DNA from: Aphidius gifuensis
Taxonomy: Eukaryota; Arthropoda; Insecta; Hymenoptera; Braconidae
Assembly (NCBI RefSeq): GCF_014905175.1
Contig: NC_057789.1
Span: forward strand, 2,480,001 to 2,544,000
Length of the DNA: 64,000 nucleotides
Reading direction: 5' to 3'
Under the pieces are notes generated by a model. That model was not told the DNA's origin, did no database searches, and saw only the letters and a program-made list of their open reading frames with translations. The position numbers and the translations under genes were made by a program. This document shows positions 53,601-64,000 of the stretch, piece after piece. Positions within the stretch are counted from its first letter, which is position 1. Each line of letters begins with the position of its first letter.

Positions 53601-56600
53601 TAATAAATAATTTTTTTTTACTTTTAAATAATTCAAGTAAAATTTACTTTTATATTTTTTGAAAACAATAAGTATCAAATGTTTTTAAAAATCATTTAAA
53701 AATTAAAACGTATTCCATTTCAAATTAATTTTAAAATATTAATTTTGTAGCTTTAAAATTTTTTTGAATCAATTGAGTAAAAAATTTACCACAAAATAAG
53801 TATAATACAAAATATTTTTTTCAATATAAAAATTACAAAACAAAGCTTTGAAAATAATGCTGTAAATATTTTTGAAATAACTTTCGAAAGAAAATTAATT
53901 TCAAGTTTGAAAATAACTTGAAAATTATAAGATTGATATAAAAAAATAATACGATTATTTATAAAACTAAATTTGGAATGATTAATTTATAAAAAAATGA
54001 TTTCAAACAGTAATGATGTTGTTTGATAAAAATTGTAAAATACGACTAAAAATAAAATAAATTAAATAATATTAGATTGATGTGAATGACGTTGATGTGT
54101 AAGCAGGGCTTCAGGGACAAATGTACCATATGTAATATCAATATTGTGTATTAACATGAGTGGCATTGTGCACTTCACTGAAAATAAATAATAATTTAAA
54201 CCACAGCGGTGCCATATGAGGAACAGATTCAAACAGATTAACAACCTTGTATCTTGACTTGTGATTTAAAACTTTATACAATTTATTTTCGTATAAATAA
54301 CGTTAAATAAAAATTTATTATTTATCACTTTTCATTACAAACAGTATATACAATCTCTCCAATATTTTAATAATAAAATTTAATAAAAAAAAAATTTTTT
54401 ATATTAAAATAATATCATCAATCAAATTGTATATATTTTTTTTCATTTGACATTTTTTTTTTAACTTGATTAATTTAAATTTATCAATTATCTCAAAATT
54501 GAATTTTGTAATTTTAAAAATTTAATTAAAATCATTCGTTATATTTTGATAAAAAAAAAAATTAATTGTCAGTTATTTTTGGCATGTCAATGAAAAAAAT
54601 CATTCAGACTTCAGAAAGTTTGTTGAAAATTAATTTTACATTTATTTTTGTTTTTTTTTAGATCAACCTTCTCAAGGTTTTTATGACTTTCTAATTAATA
54701 ACCAGATCGGTCAACAAAATACTTCTTAAAATTATTCACTTGACATTTTATTTTGACTTCAATTTTTAATTACCATCAGGCATTAATGACACGTACAATA
54801 ATTAATTTTATAATTTAAAAAAAAACACAGCTACTATTGTCAATAGTTTTACTAAAATAACAAAAAAAATTTGAATGAAAAAAATTAATTTTAAAAATTA
54901 ATAATTGACGTTGAAATTGGGTTTTTTTTGTTTCTGTTTTTTCATTATTCAATGATGATTTAAAATAAATAAATAAAACATGTTGGAAAGTTTTTCAAGC
55001 ATGTGTATGAATATTTAAAAATTTATTTATAAAAAAACTTGACTTTGCCCTAGATGTCTATAGTGGATGAATTTTTAAACGACAATAATGGCGCCGATAT
55101 CCCAACGGGTGGTTGCAAATTAATTTCTGATCGAACGATTAAATCCATCAACTTGATTATAATTTATAAAATTAAAAAAATATAATACTATAATTATAGT
55201 TTTGCAATAAACACATAATTTAAACATTATTTATCAATAAAATATTATTTACTTGTAAAATAATTACAATCTAATATCTCATACATTTTATTATAAATAA
55301 AAGATAAATAAATTTTTTTTTTTTACATTTATTATTATTAAATACAATTTATAAAATAATATATAATTTAAACTTTCTAATATCATGAATGAATCGTTAA
55401 TTTATCAATTTAAAAAATTTTGAAAAAAAAAAAAAAAAATCATATTGACATTATCACAGTTTAATAATAAAATATAAATAATATTATTTAAATTTTTATT
55501 AGATTTAAAATTGATTGCTTTGTATGGTTGTTATATATACATGTTACAAGTATCAGTTTTATTTGATCAGTTATATATCCGAGCTAAGTAGACTTCAATT
55601 TAAAATGCAAAATAAAAAAATAAAACTGCCAAGATCTAAGTCGATTTGTAAGCGTCCCAACACCCACAGCCAACCAAAAAATTATATAGAAAAAAAAAAA
55701 AAACCCACGCAATAGCTGTCTTGTAACGGACCAACTTGATATTAATCACAATTTTTAAGTGAGACACATTGACGCCTTCTACTCACGCGATTTATTCATG
55801 TCAATAATCAATAATGTCTATTTTACAAAATGATATATATTTTTTTCAATTTTATATAATAATTATTATTATCAAGTATAAAATTATCAATTTACTATTA
55901 AATTGCATGTTTCTAATTTAATCAATTAATTAAAAATTTAATTTTCATGATGACGTCAATGACCTTAAATTTAGTTTATAAATAAACACCTCCACTAAAA
56001 AAAAAGTTAAAAAAAAAAATGAATCTATTATTTTTCATTGTCATTTGAGACAAACATTTTTTGTTATTTAAATAAATAAATAATAAAAATATTGTAATAT
56101 GGAAATATATTTGTCAATAACGGTTATTATTATTAATGACAATATTATTCATCATTAATGATTTTTTAAATTATAAAATTATTTTTATTTTATAAACAAG
56201 TAGCTGATAAAGGACGCAAACATTTGAACATTTATTTATTCAATTTTAAATTTAAATAAATGATTTTAATTGTTAATTGTTAATTGCATTTTTTTTTATT
56301 TAATTTTATCGGTAAATTAAGAGATAGTCTATACTTGTTATCGAATAATTAATCTAATAATTTATATCCTCAAAAGAATATACAAATTTTTTTTTAATTT
56401 TGTTATTTTTTTTGCTTTGTAATAACTTGTTTTTTTTTTTTAATTGTTATTATATTTTGATTATAATGAATAATTGAAAATCAAGGTTAATTGTTGTAGC
56501 TCATTAATAATTATATTGAATATTGTTTTTAATGAGTTATACAATTTTTTTTTTTTTTAAATTAATTTATTTATCATTATGCAAAAACAACTGGTTTTTT

Positions 56601-57165
56601 TTTTTTTGAATGATTATAAATCAATAAAGTGTGTTCAACTTTTAATACTGGAAATATTTTAATACCTACCTTTGAAGTGTTTATGAATTTAAAGAATGAA
56701 AATAAAAAGATAAAATAAAATAAATTGTTAGTGTTAATTAATTTACACTTTACAATTAGTTGATGTTAAAATTTTTTAATAAATAAATAAATTAATTGCT
56801 CAATTTGTTATGAAAAAAAAAAATAGTAGATTATTTTTTTTGTTGATAAAAAATTAATTTATTTACCTGGCAAATGGTTTTGGATCAATTTCATAATGCT
56901 CAGTGATTGGTCCATTTTTAACAACACGAGCAAGTTGTGCTTCTTGAACAAGTACCAAGCCTTCTTTGACATGTTTTTCACTCCATTCAACTCGACAACG
57001 TCCACGACAACGTTCAACTGTTTTATCACAATCTTTTTTATATTTTGTTATCAATTGATTTTGTGATTTTGATGCTGTTGTTTGAAATTTACGATGTTGT
57101 GGTCTTGGTGATGTTTTTCTAATTGATGACATTGTTGCTGCCTGATGAGCTGATTGATATATCAT
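41679..57165 (-). CDS. Drak: Drak (STK17-like, DAP-kinase-related) protein kinase
   Basis: Ser/Thr kinase of the DRAK/STK17 branch of the DAPK family; fly Drak acts on myosin light chain. Exons: 57165-56867, 53178-52966, 52798-52660, 44530-44404, 44310-44082, 44004-41679; 1,110 residues. The kinase domain spans about residues 90-350: SGQWASVYK (Gly loop), MYAAKYSS (VAIK Lys), HEIALL, VYETPKEIILVMEFAPGGDL, HLDIKPQN (HLD as in STK17), CDFEISRV, GTPDYVAPEILHYEP, DMWSLGVTTYVLLTGFSPFGG. The DFG glycine is Glu here (near residue 238). A tail of about 760 residues, in one 2.3-kb exon, is rich in Ser, Gln, Asn and Lys, with SQTSL/SQASL-like repeats; vertebrate STK17 proteins are only about 400 residues. 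The first ATG (57,165) was chosen; ATG at residue 12 (TMSSIRK) is also possible. Introns of 8.1 and 3.7 kb lie inside the kinase region. Confidence 0.95.
46111..46786 (+). mobile_element. tRNA-promoter SINE-like element, copy 1
   Basis: A 676-bp repeat in the Drak intron, recognised by an inverted second copy at 48,951-49,600. It begins ATTTTCAGATATTT and ends near ATTTGG. It holds a Pol III-like A box (TGGTTGAGTTG, 46,477-46,487) and B box (GGTTCAAATCC, 46,521-46,531) at tRNA-like spacing. It also shares GTGGGCCGAGCATTATTTA with copy 2 and carries an internal hairpin at 46,603-46,645. There is no coding frame. A tRNA-derived SINE or related non-autonomous element is likely; no simple target-site duplication is evident. 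Confidence 0.8.
46603..46645. repeat. internal hairpin of element copy 1
   Basis: GCATAGAACAAGT (46,603-46,615) and ACTTGTTCTATGC (46,633-46,645) form a perfect 13-bp stem with a 17-base loop. Outside it, CTCCCT and AGGGAG still pair, with mismatches between. It matches the longer hairpin of copy 2, so it is an ancestral part of the element. Confidence 0.9.
48793..48930 (+). repeat. direct repeat flanking element copy 2 (left)
   Basis: This 138-bp segment recurs in the same orientation at 49,608-49,770. Both contain AACTTTGATGTATATTTTTA, then TTTTGTTGTCATATAAATTT, then GAGGCCAAGTGTGAT and CAGTTTAAGACAAC. The two lie immediately either side of element copy 2. It is not present beside copy 1. 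Confidence 0.85.
48951..49600 (-). mobile_element. tRNA-promoter SINE-like element, copy 2 (inverted)
   Basis: A 650-bp inverted copy of the element at 46,111-46,786. On the - strand the A box is TGGCTGAGTTG (49,316-49,306) and the B box-like string AGTTCGATACT (49,272-49,262). GTCGTGGGCCGAGCATTA and TGTCAGGTAATTAGAGACAA agree with copy 1, while the region between the B box and the hairpin differs more. Being in the same intron as copy 1 and opposite to it, the two form a long inverted repeat spaced by 2.16 kb. Confidence 0.8.
49079..49146. repeat. 25-bp perfect hairpin in element copy 2
   Basis: The arms at 49,079-49,103 and 49,122-49,146 are perfectly complementary over 25 bp, centred on CTAGCATAGAACAAGT and ACTTGTTCTATGCTAG, with an 18-base loop. 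After one mismatch the pairing goes on with TTGGAGG outside the left arm and CCTCCAA outside the right, giving about 33 bp in all. Confidence 0.95.
49608..49770 (+). repeat. direct repeat flanking element copy 2 (right)
   Basis: Partner of 48,793-48,930. It is longer (163 bp) because of an extra T-rich stretch (about 49,650-49,680). The 3' half is nearly identical, differing at GGCGAGG/GGTGAGG and GATTCAG/GATCCAG. Confidence 0.85.
50216..50336. mobile_element. possible MITE with short terminal inverted repeats
   Basis: A 121-bp GC-richer segment in the Drak intron starts CACTGTAAGG and ends CCTTTACAGTG, imperfect terminal inverted repeats (one inserted base). It contains TACGGTGGGTGGG. No clear target-site duplication is visible. 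It may be a small non-autonomous transposon or chance. Confidence 0.3.
53481..53515. promoter_or_regulatory. palindrome flanked by direct repeats
   Basis: GCGCCATGGCGC (53,491-53,502) is a perfect 12-bp palindrome between two copies of TACAAGGTTG (53,481-53,490 and 53,506-53,515), in a GC-richer island of the Drak intron. The core CGCCATGGCG also occurs at 1,751-1,760. A protein-binding site is plausible; the factor is unknown. Confidence 0.35.
53530..56866 (-). other. Drak intron 1, remaining part
   Basis: AT-rich intron between the N-terminal exon and the Gly-loop exon. Somewhat GC-richer stretches occur at 54,080-54,250, 55,050-55,140 and 55,600-55,800. No coding potential is recognisable; they may be regulatory. 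Confidence 0.6.
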
Positions 57166-58500
57166 GATTTATTATTATCAAATTTAAATTTATTATTATA
57201 TTTTTTTTTTCAATAAATAATTAAAATATATTATCGTTAAATTTTATTGAATATTCAGTAGATAAATTTACGATTTATTCATTAAATTCATATCAGTTTT
57301 TCAACGTGTTAACATCCACGCAATTTTTTTTTTCCAAGACGATTAATATTTTTTCTATATCTTGCTCAATTTTCTTTCTCTTTATATTTATTTATATTTA
57401 TTATATAAATTTATTTATTTAAAAAATTAATATCATGTTATACAAGATAATTATTATTCGTTTCGACAAATAACCTTCGATTTATTTGCACACCATCGAG
57501 TCACACACAATCTGTCTTTTACACAAATCTACCAATAATTAATATCAACGTTGAATGCACTGACAACACTTATAGACTGTGAGTTGACGTTTAAGTGTCA
57601 CGATCCATTTAAAGATACTCTTTATAGCTACACGATAATACTTATCGTTCCTTTTTTTTCTAAACTCATAAATCCTCAATTAATTAGACAATTTTCAAAT
57701 TTAATTTTTTTTTTGTCCTTTTTTTGATATAATTAGAAAAATAAATTTTTTTAAAATAGCCTCAGTGTTTTATTTTCATTGTATTATATTTATATTTCAA
57801 AAAAAAAATTATAAAAATGGTTATTTTTATTTTTAGCGATATTGTCTGACCAAATTTTAGCTATACTACTTGCGACACTTTTTTTCTTTAAATTTCGTCG
57901 TTTTTTTTTTGGATTTACTTACGTTGTTTTTTAAATTTATTTATTAATTAATTAATCAATTTTTTTTTTCGATTTCTTTTTGATGAATTGCCGAGTTTTT
58001 CATCGAGCACTTAATTTATTTTCACATTATAATATGTCAAGGTGAATTTAGAGAAAAGCTATGTCAAATAAAAGTATATTTATTTTTTTGGGAAAAACAC
58101 TTTTTTAACGGACAAACGAAGAGGCTAGTTGCATCATGAATATTATAAGAGCGTGCGCGTTTATAGTGACTTATTGCTTGCTTCGTATATTCACGTTTCA
58201 CGGTAGACCGCGAGTCTTAAACTGACCATGTTCGTCGACCGGCTGTGATCGTGCCTCAGAGTACCAACAGAATCAAACTTTTTTTTTTTTTTATTTATTT
58301 TGTCCTTTCGTCTCGCTTCCGCAAACGTAAATATTTTTCATCCGTGTCTCTTTCAATTTACTCCCTCTCTTTGATTATTTTTTTATTATATTTTTTTTTT
58401 TCTTAATTTTATCTTCCCTACCAATGCAACAAGCATCCTACTCTGCACTGGTAATACTCACGAGCATACAAGTCACCAATCTGACGTAGGAGGAAAATCC
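57166..58500 (-). promoter_or_regulatory. Drak 5' flank
   Basis: Region upstream of the Drak start codon. A CpG-rich stretch at 58,140-58,320 (GCGTGCGCG, CCGCGAG, GTCGACCGGC) is the likeliest promoter or 5' UTR exon; on the - strand it contains GGTCAGTTTAAG, an initiator-like string. A GC-richer stretch at 57,470-57,640 lies nearer the coding start. Assignment is by position and composition only. Confidence 0.35.
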
Positions 58501-60564
58501 AGTCACGATTTATTTATTTAATTTTTTTTTTTTGAAAATATATATTTTATAGATTAGAAATATATGATAAATTTATATATAGAAAGAAAAAAAAAAAAAT
58601 CTGTATTTGATGTAATTAACAATTAAAAATTTATGATTTGAAAATTTTTTTTTTCTAATAAATTAATTTGATATTATTTACTTTATTTAAATTTTATTTC
58701 GATGCAGTAATCACTTATTTAATATTTTATTCGTCTTATTTTAATAACAAATTTAAACTGTATAATTTTATATTTAAAAAAAAATATGATTTTGATATTT
58801 TTAAAAAATAATTTAAGATATTTTTTGGGGTATTTAATTTGTTATGCAATTGTTAGTTAAATGTTTCGGTGTTTTTTTAAAAAAAATACATTTTTTTAAA
58901 TAGATTTTATTGATATTCTTTGTTTTATTGTATATTTACAATTTTTAAATGAAAAATTAATAGAATTTTCTAATATTTCCTTGATAAAACGAATTAAAAA
59001 AATAAAAAATTATTAATTTAATTATATTTTTAATTTTATTTTTAATAAACAACATATATAAGTCGATTGAAGCTATGAAACACGACAAACATAAAACAGT
59101 CAGACAAAGAAGCAAAGAAATAAATTTAATAAAAAAAAAATCCTGGCGCCAAGTTGAACAAAGCCGAGTTCAAAACCACCACAGCATGTACATATTTATT
59201 TATTTTTTTTCTCAATCATTTATATATTCTTTTATTCACGCTTTATTCGCGATCGCACAAGATATTTTTATTTTTTTTTTCTTTATTTATCTTCTTATTT
59301 AACTTTATTTTTTATATCATTTTATTTAATTTTATTTCTTTAGTTTCTTTTACTGTTCCATGTGAAATTTTCCAATCGTTATTATTTGTGACGCGTGTGT
59401 TTCGATAAGACATGCAGTTAAATGTACTTGTTAATACCTTAATATACTAATGAATATTTTGAATATTTAGTAAATAAAATTTTCCATATCCTTATATTTT
59501 TCATCACAAAAAATTCCATGAAAACATAAACATGCTAACAAGACAAGTACATTTTAATTGTACTACCAACATTTTATCCACAAAAAAAAAAAAATAATAA
59601 TAAAATCATCAAGGTCTTTTTTGTATGCATCAGTTTTTTAAAAAAGGAAAAAATTATGTGTATATTAAAGTTTTTTAAAAAGTATAATTTTAGTATGTAT
59701 AAAATAAATTAAAAAAAAAAAAAAAAATCATCTTACTCAAAACAAAGTCTTCTTATTTTGTTAAATTAAAGAAAAAAAAAAAAAAAGATAAAATTAACAA
59801 AGTAAAATCATGAATATCCGACAATGAAATTCCATATTTGAAAATGAACGAGTATTCATGGTCATTGTAATTTATTAAAACTTGTATACAAAAGTTAAAT
59901 GAGAATAAAAAAAAACACAAAGATATAGATTAAATCTTTGTATAAATCTTGAGTATTAGTTCAAAGTATATATATCTGATAAAATGAATATCTTATTTAA
60001 TAATTGTTTTAAAAAAATTCAGATTTACCACCCCTTTCTCCTCGTTTTAAGTACAGGTCACGGAATTATAAAAAAATTTTTCTTTTATTCTTTTAAAATT
60101 TTTTCATTAAAATTCTTCAAGTAATTAATATTGTTATAAACAATAAATTTTATCCGATCGACTACCAAGATGTGCACCAACACCACTGAAACTTGTTGCA
60201 CTTTGACTTAATGAAATCAATTTGCCAATAAATTATCCATATTATCAATATTTTTTACAGCATAGATTATAAATATAATGAATTAATTAATATTAATTCA
60301 TTATATTCATAATATATACTGTAAAACATACTAACAAAATTAAACCAACAAACTATTATATAAATATGGTCACGATTACATAAAGCAATATTGGTTTTAT
60401 AATGTTTTGTCAATCCTAATTTTTCTTTGCAAACTCAATAATTATGTTTGTATTTCTAACATATATAATATAAAAATTTGGGAAAAAATTTAAAAAAAAA
60501 TTATTAAATGTTTTTTTAGTGCCATAGATAAATACAAGTATTCCAATTTTTCAAGAACTAAACT

Positions 60565-60737
60565 TTATACAGGATGAAGCGTAAATGGCACTACTTCGTG
60601 ATATTCAATTGATTGATCTGTGACAAACTTATTTTCTTCTAATCCATTAATGCAAATAACAATTCCAAAAAGATACTTGGTCCACAAAACTCCCGTGATT
60701 GTTTCATGATGGAAAAAGGTTTGTATGAATTTTAGGT
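60565..60737 (-). pseudogene. orphan reading frame, unknown protein C-terminus
   Basis: A - strand open frame ends in TAA at 60,567-60,565. It contains ETITGVLWTKYLFGIVICIN, then GLEENKFVTDQSIEYHEVVP and FTLHPV, with balanced amino-acid use unlike chance translation of local DNA. There is no start codon, and no clear acceptor near the left end. I do not recognise it. It may be a terminal exon of a gene lying to the right, or a remnant of a gene or transposon. Confidence 0.3.
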
Positions 60738-60739
60738 AA

Positions 60740-60990
60740 AAAATAGTCAGAATAAATTTTATAGGTGGATAAATGGTGGAGAAGGTTGGAGAAATAGTGG
60801 AGGATGGTGGAGAGAAGTTGTAGTAAATTCACGGTTGGAGAAATTTTTAAATTGTTTCTCCATCTATGGATCATTTTCATAGAAAGGCGGAGAAAAATTG
60901 GAGGAAAGTCTGATAACTATTTCTACCAGGGTATGCGTCCAGCATCCAGATAGTCCAAATGGTCCAGGATTTTTCGCTTTTCATTTTATT
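60740..60990. repeat. possible transposon-derived fragment
   Basis: A GC-richer segment with repeated GGTGGAGAAGG/GGTTGGAGAAA/GGATGGTGGAGAG units, followed by CTATTTCTACCAGGGTATGC and CCAAATGGTCCAGGATTTTT. It looks like a piece of an interspersed repeat rather than single-copy DNA, but there is no second copy in this window to prove it. Confidence 0.3.
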
Positions 60991-63900
60991 GTAGAAGGTC
61001 AGTCAAATCGAGTTGCTAAAAAAAATATATTTTTTTTCTTTTTTCACACTGAGTTATAGGGTTCATATATATTTATATTATTTATATTTGCTTGCTAATT
61101 AACATTGCATTTTAAAATATGAAACAATAAATTACAAATAAAGATAAAAAAAAAAAACAAAATTACTGGCACTTGTTTTTATGCTAGAAATATTTTTTAA
61201 ACATTTAAAATTTATTTGTAATTATTATTATAAATTTTGAATACATTGGATTACAATAAAATAGCTTCATCTTGTTAATAACATTAATAAATATAAATTT
61301 TATCTATTTTAAGAAACTTTTTCAATCAATTGAGATAAAAAAAGTCAATTTTATTAGGTTTCTTAATTGTAAATTTTTTATTGTTAATCTTTAAGGACAT
61401 TAACTAAAACTGAACACAAAAATAAGTCAACTGACCTAATGAAAAAAAAAAAAAAAAAACAGATAAAAATATTTATTTTTAAATACTGGACGTAATTATT
61501 ATCTTATAATTTATTATTTTTTTTCTCAAATTCAAAAAGTCAGCGCTGTGCATAATGACACACATAACACATATAAATAATGATTAATGTCGAAAAAAAA
61601 TAATTAATAATTAAATAATATTTATTTATAAATAATGCTTTATTTCAAAATTTTGTTTGACCTTGAAGGTGAGAAAAACTGAAGGATTACACTGCTGATC
61701 TTCAAGTGCACCATCATCGCTGCGTAATTCCCGAAAAAATTACTTATTTATTTATTTATTTATTTATTAAAATTGATTTTCTAAAAATAATCGTTTTTTT
61801 TTTCATTTTGTAAGATATTTAAAAATATTAATTAAAGCTCATATTAAATTAATCACAATTTACAAATTATTATTTTTAATTTTATTTTGATAAACACATG
61901 AAATAAATTATTCATCCATCACATTACGTATACATGAAAATAGATCATAAATAATGCTTTAATTCTTTATATAGTTTGCACGTGGTTTATATTATATGTA
62001 CTTGTATAAATTTATACACTCATTGATAATCTAAAAATTGAAGAAAAAAAAAAACACATACACAATTTGATTTTAATCCGTATTATTGTTTATAAAGATA
62101 ATAAAATTAATCAGTTATTTATAATCAAATATTCATATAAATACATTGTAATTCAATTTATTCAATTACATGATTATTTATTTAACTTTTCATGTTTTTA
62201 TATTTAATTAAATGTGCCTAAAGTATTTCTACAATTCTCTATTTATTTTATTATTAATTAACAACAGTAAATATTAGAGACTTGACTGTTAATATAATCA
62301 AAAATATTAATTTTAAAAAGCCCAAATAATGATCTCAAAAAGTTCATTATTAGATAATAATTTTATAAAAAAATTATCATTTGAATTTTATAAAAATAAA
62401 AAGCTTCAATATGGTAATTTAATTATTTCTTTTTTCAAATTTGATTGTGATGATATTTATAAATTTATAATGTTGATGAAAAGCCACACAAAAGGAATTA
62501 AATAAACCCAATGAATCAGAGTATTGCACAGTGTCACATGTGCTCGATTGGTTTTAAACTATTTTTAGATATTAATGACTGAATGGAGAATAATAGAGAC
62601 AAGGATAATTTACGAATATATAATTTTATGCTATTTTAATATTCTCAACTTGGAAAGTTCAATAGGTGGTTTGTTTTATTCTTTTTTTTTTTTTTTAATT
62701 CATTACTTTATGTGATTTTATAAAATGAATTTTTCAGTTATTCTTGATGAACGAGGTCCAGTAGAATAATTATTTACAAAAATAGCCATAAATGCATTAT
62801 TTATCAGTGGCCTTGAGTATTATTATTTGGAGCGATATATTTTTTTTTCATTAAACAAAGACCTCAACATTGAAATTCCTTGGAAAGTTGGTGGATTAAT
62901 CATTTTATTTTTTAAAAAAGTGGGAATTATAAATTATTTATATTTACTTACTTGGTTGGTATTGCGACTTTGTTTTAAAAAATTTATTAATCATCTAATT
63001 TCATAATATTAAGTCGTATATTATGCTTTATTATTTGTTTATTTTATACTGAAATAAAAAAGTATTATGTTTATTATTTTAATAAACTAGATTGATATTT
63101 TTTTTTTTGAAATAGCATTTATTTTGCATTGATATTAAAATTAAAATACAATTTCTAAAATAATATTTACACATCAATTATTTATAAATTAAATGATTGT
63201 TTTTTTCGTGTTATATGTAATGTTGAATATTATATATATATTTTATTAAAACATAAAGTTAATGATAATGAATGAATAAATAAACAGATGGAGCACGAAA
63301 AAAAAAAATTTATTTATCGAAAATGGATTGTAAAATGAGAAAAAATTTTTTTTTAATAAAATAATATATATTGTTTGAATGAACAAATAAGGTAAACTTG
63401 ATTTCGTGTTCCAGCCTTTTTCTTGAAATTATTTATAATACAAAAAAAAAATCATTGAAGAAAAAAAATTATTTTTTTTTTGAAAAAAAAAATTCTCACA
63501 TTATTTTTATCATGACACTTTGACAAGTTTAATTTATAAAATTTACATTATTTGTAAAATTAAATTTTTTTAAATTTAAATCAATTGTTTATTAATTAAT
63601 TGTTGATACTGGGCTTTTTAATTGACCTTTGAAAATCAATAAATTAAATTTATTTCATTCCAATATTATTGTACAAATAATAACATGAAAATTATAATTG
63701 AAAAATTAAAAAACATAATTTTATTTTCATGCTGTCATATCGAAATATAAAAAAAAATATTTAGCATTACATAAACTAGACAGTTTACAGATTAAACAAA
63801 AAAAAGTTGAGTATTTTGAATTTATCAAATGACAAAAGAAAAAATGAGAAAAAAAAAAAATAATAATATTTAACAATCAGACAACAGATTATCGGATTCG

Positions 63901-64000
63901 AAAAATTACACGAAATTATGACTAGCATTTACAAATAAAGATAAAATAATTATTTCGATCACAATTAATATAACCTGTTGCCTGAAGAAATTTTTTTTAA

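Larger units (their letters stand above)
58501..64000. other. AT-rich right end
   Basis: Mostly A/T-rich with long homopolymers and no supported gene apart from the orphan frame and repeat fragment near 60.6-61.0 kb. A (TTTA)n microsatellite lies at about 61,743-61,769. A slightly GC-richer stretch at 61,540-61,740 has no recognisable content. Confidence 0.5.

Noticed and set aside
1..64000. CRISPR array, operon or bacterial-type system
   Set aside because: The window is intron-rich insect DNA; no spaced direct-repeat array or prokaryotic gene was seen.

Overview
This is a very AT-rich insect nuclear window: long A and T runs, spliced genes with GT-AG introns, and 36-bp trinucleotide microsatellites. 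The gene set (an insect odorant receptor, Chameau/KAT7-type MYST acetyltransferase, DDX42-type helicase, Drak-type kinase) and the insect miRNA mir-305 place it in insects. I favour a hymenopteran, probably a parasitoid wasp, but that is inference from composition and general look only.

Layout. Positions 1-13,400 hold no gene I can prove. They are AT-rich DNA with scattered, more GC/CpG-rich islands, one of which (about 4,104-4,430) could be a promoter. At 13,510-13,766 lies a microRNA cluster on the + strand: a clear mir-305 hairpin and, about 100 bp upstream, a hairpin in the mir-275 position whose mature arm looks shortened. An orphan + strand terminal exon (15,078-15,235) follows. From 33,440 down to 16,285 runs an 11-exon KAT7/chameau gene on the - strand, with a 10-kb intron inside its catalytic domain. 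Next are a 4-exon odorant receptor (- strand, 34,294-35,668), a 2-exon DDX42 helicase (+ strand, 37,556-40,051) and a 6-exon Drak kinase (- strand, 41,679-57,165). The rest, to 64,000, is Drak 5' flank and AT-rich DNA with one orphan reading frame and a probable repeat fragment.

The three large genes are ordinary eukaryotic housekeeping or regulatory genes (chromatin acetylation, RNA helicase, kinase) and do not form an operon. DDX42 and Drak are convergent; the miRNA cluster and KAT7 are convergent; the receptor and DDX42 are divergent.

Points of most interest: (1) the mir-275-like hairpin, whose 5' arm still fits the canonical miR-275 while the 3' arm lacks about six bases of it; (2) a pair of 650-676 bp tRNA-promoter-containing elements in inverted orientation in one Drak intron, able to fold into long dsRNA, each also carrying a strong internal hairpin; (3) a DFE in place of the kinase DFG motif in Drak; (4) five single-base breaks in KAT7 and DDX42, all explicable as homopolymers one base short, which look like assembly errors rather than decay.
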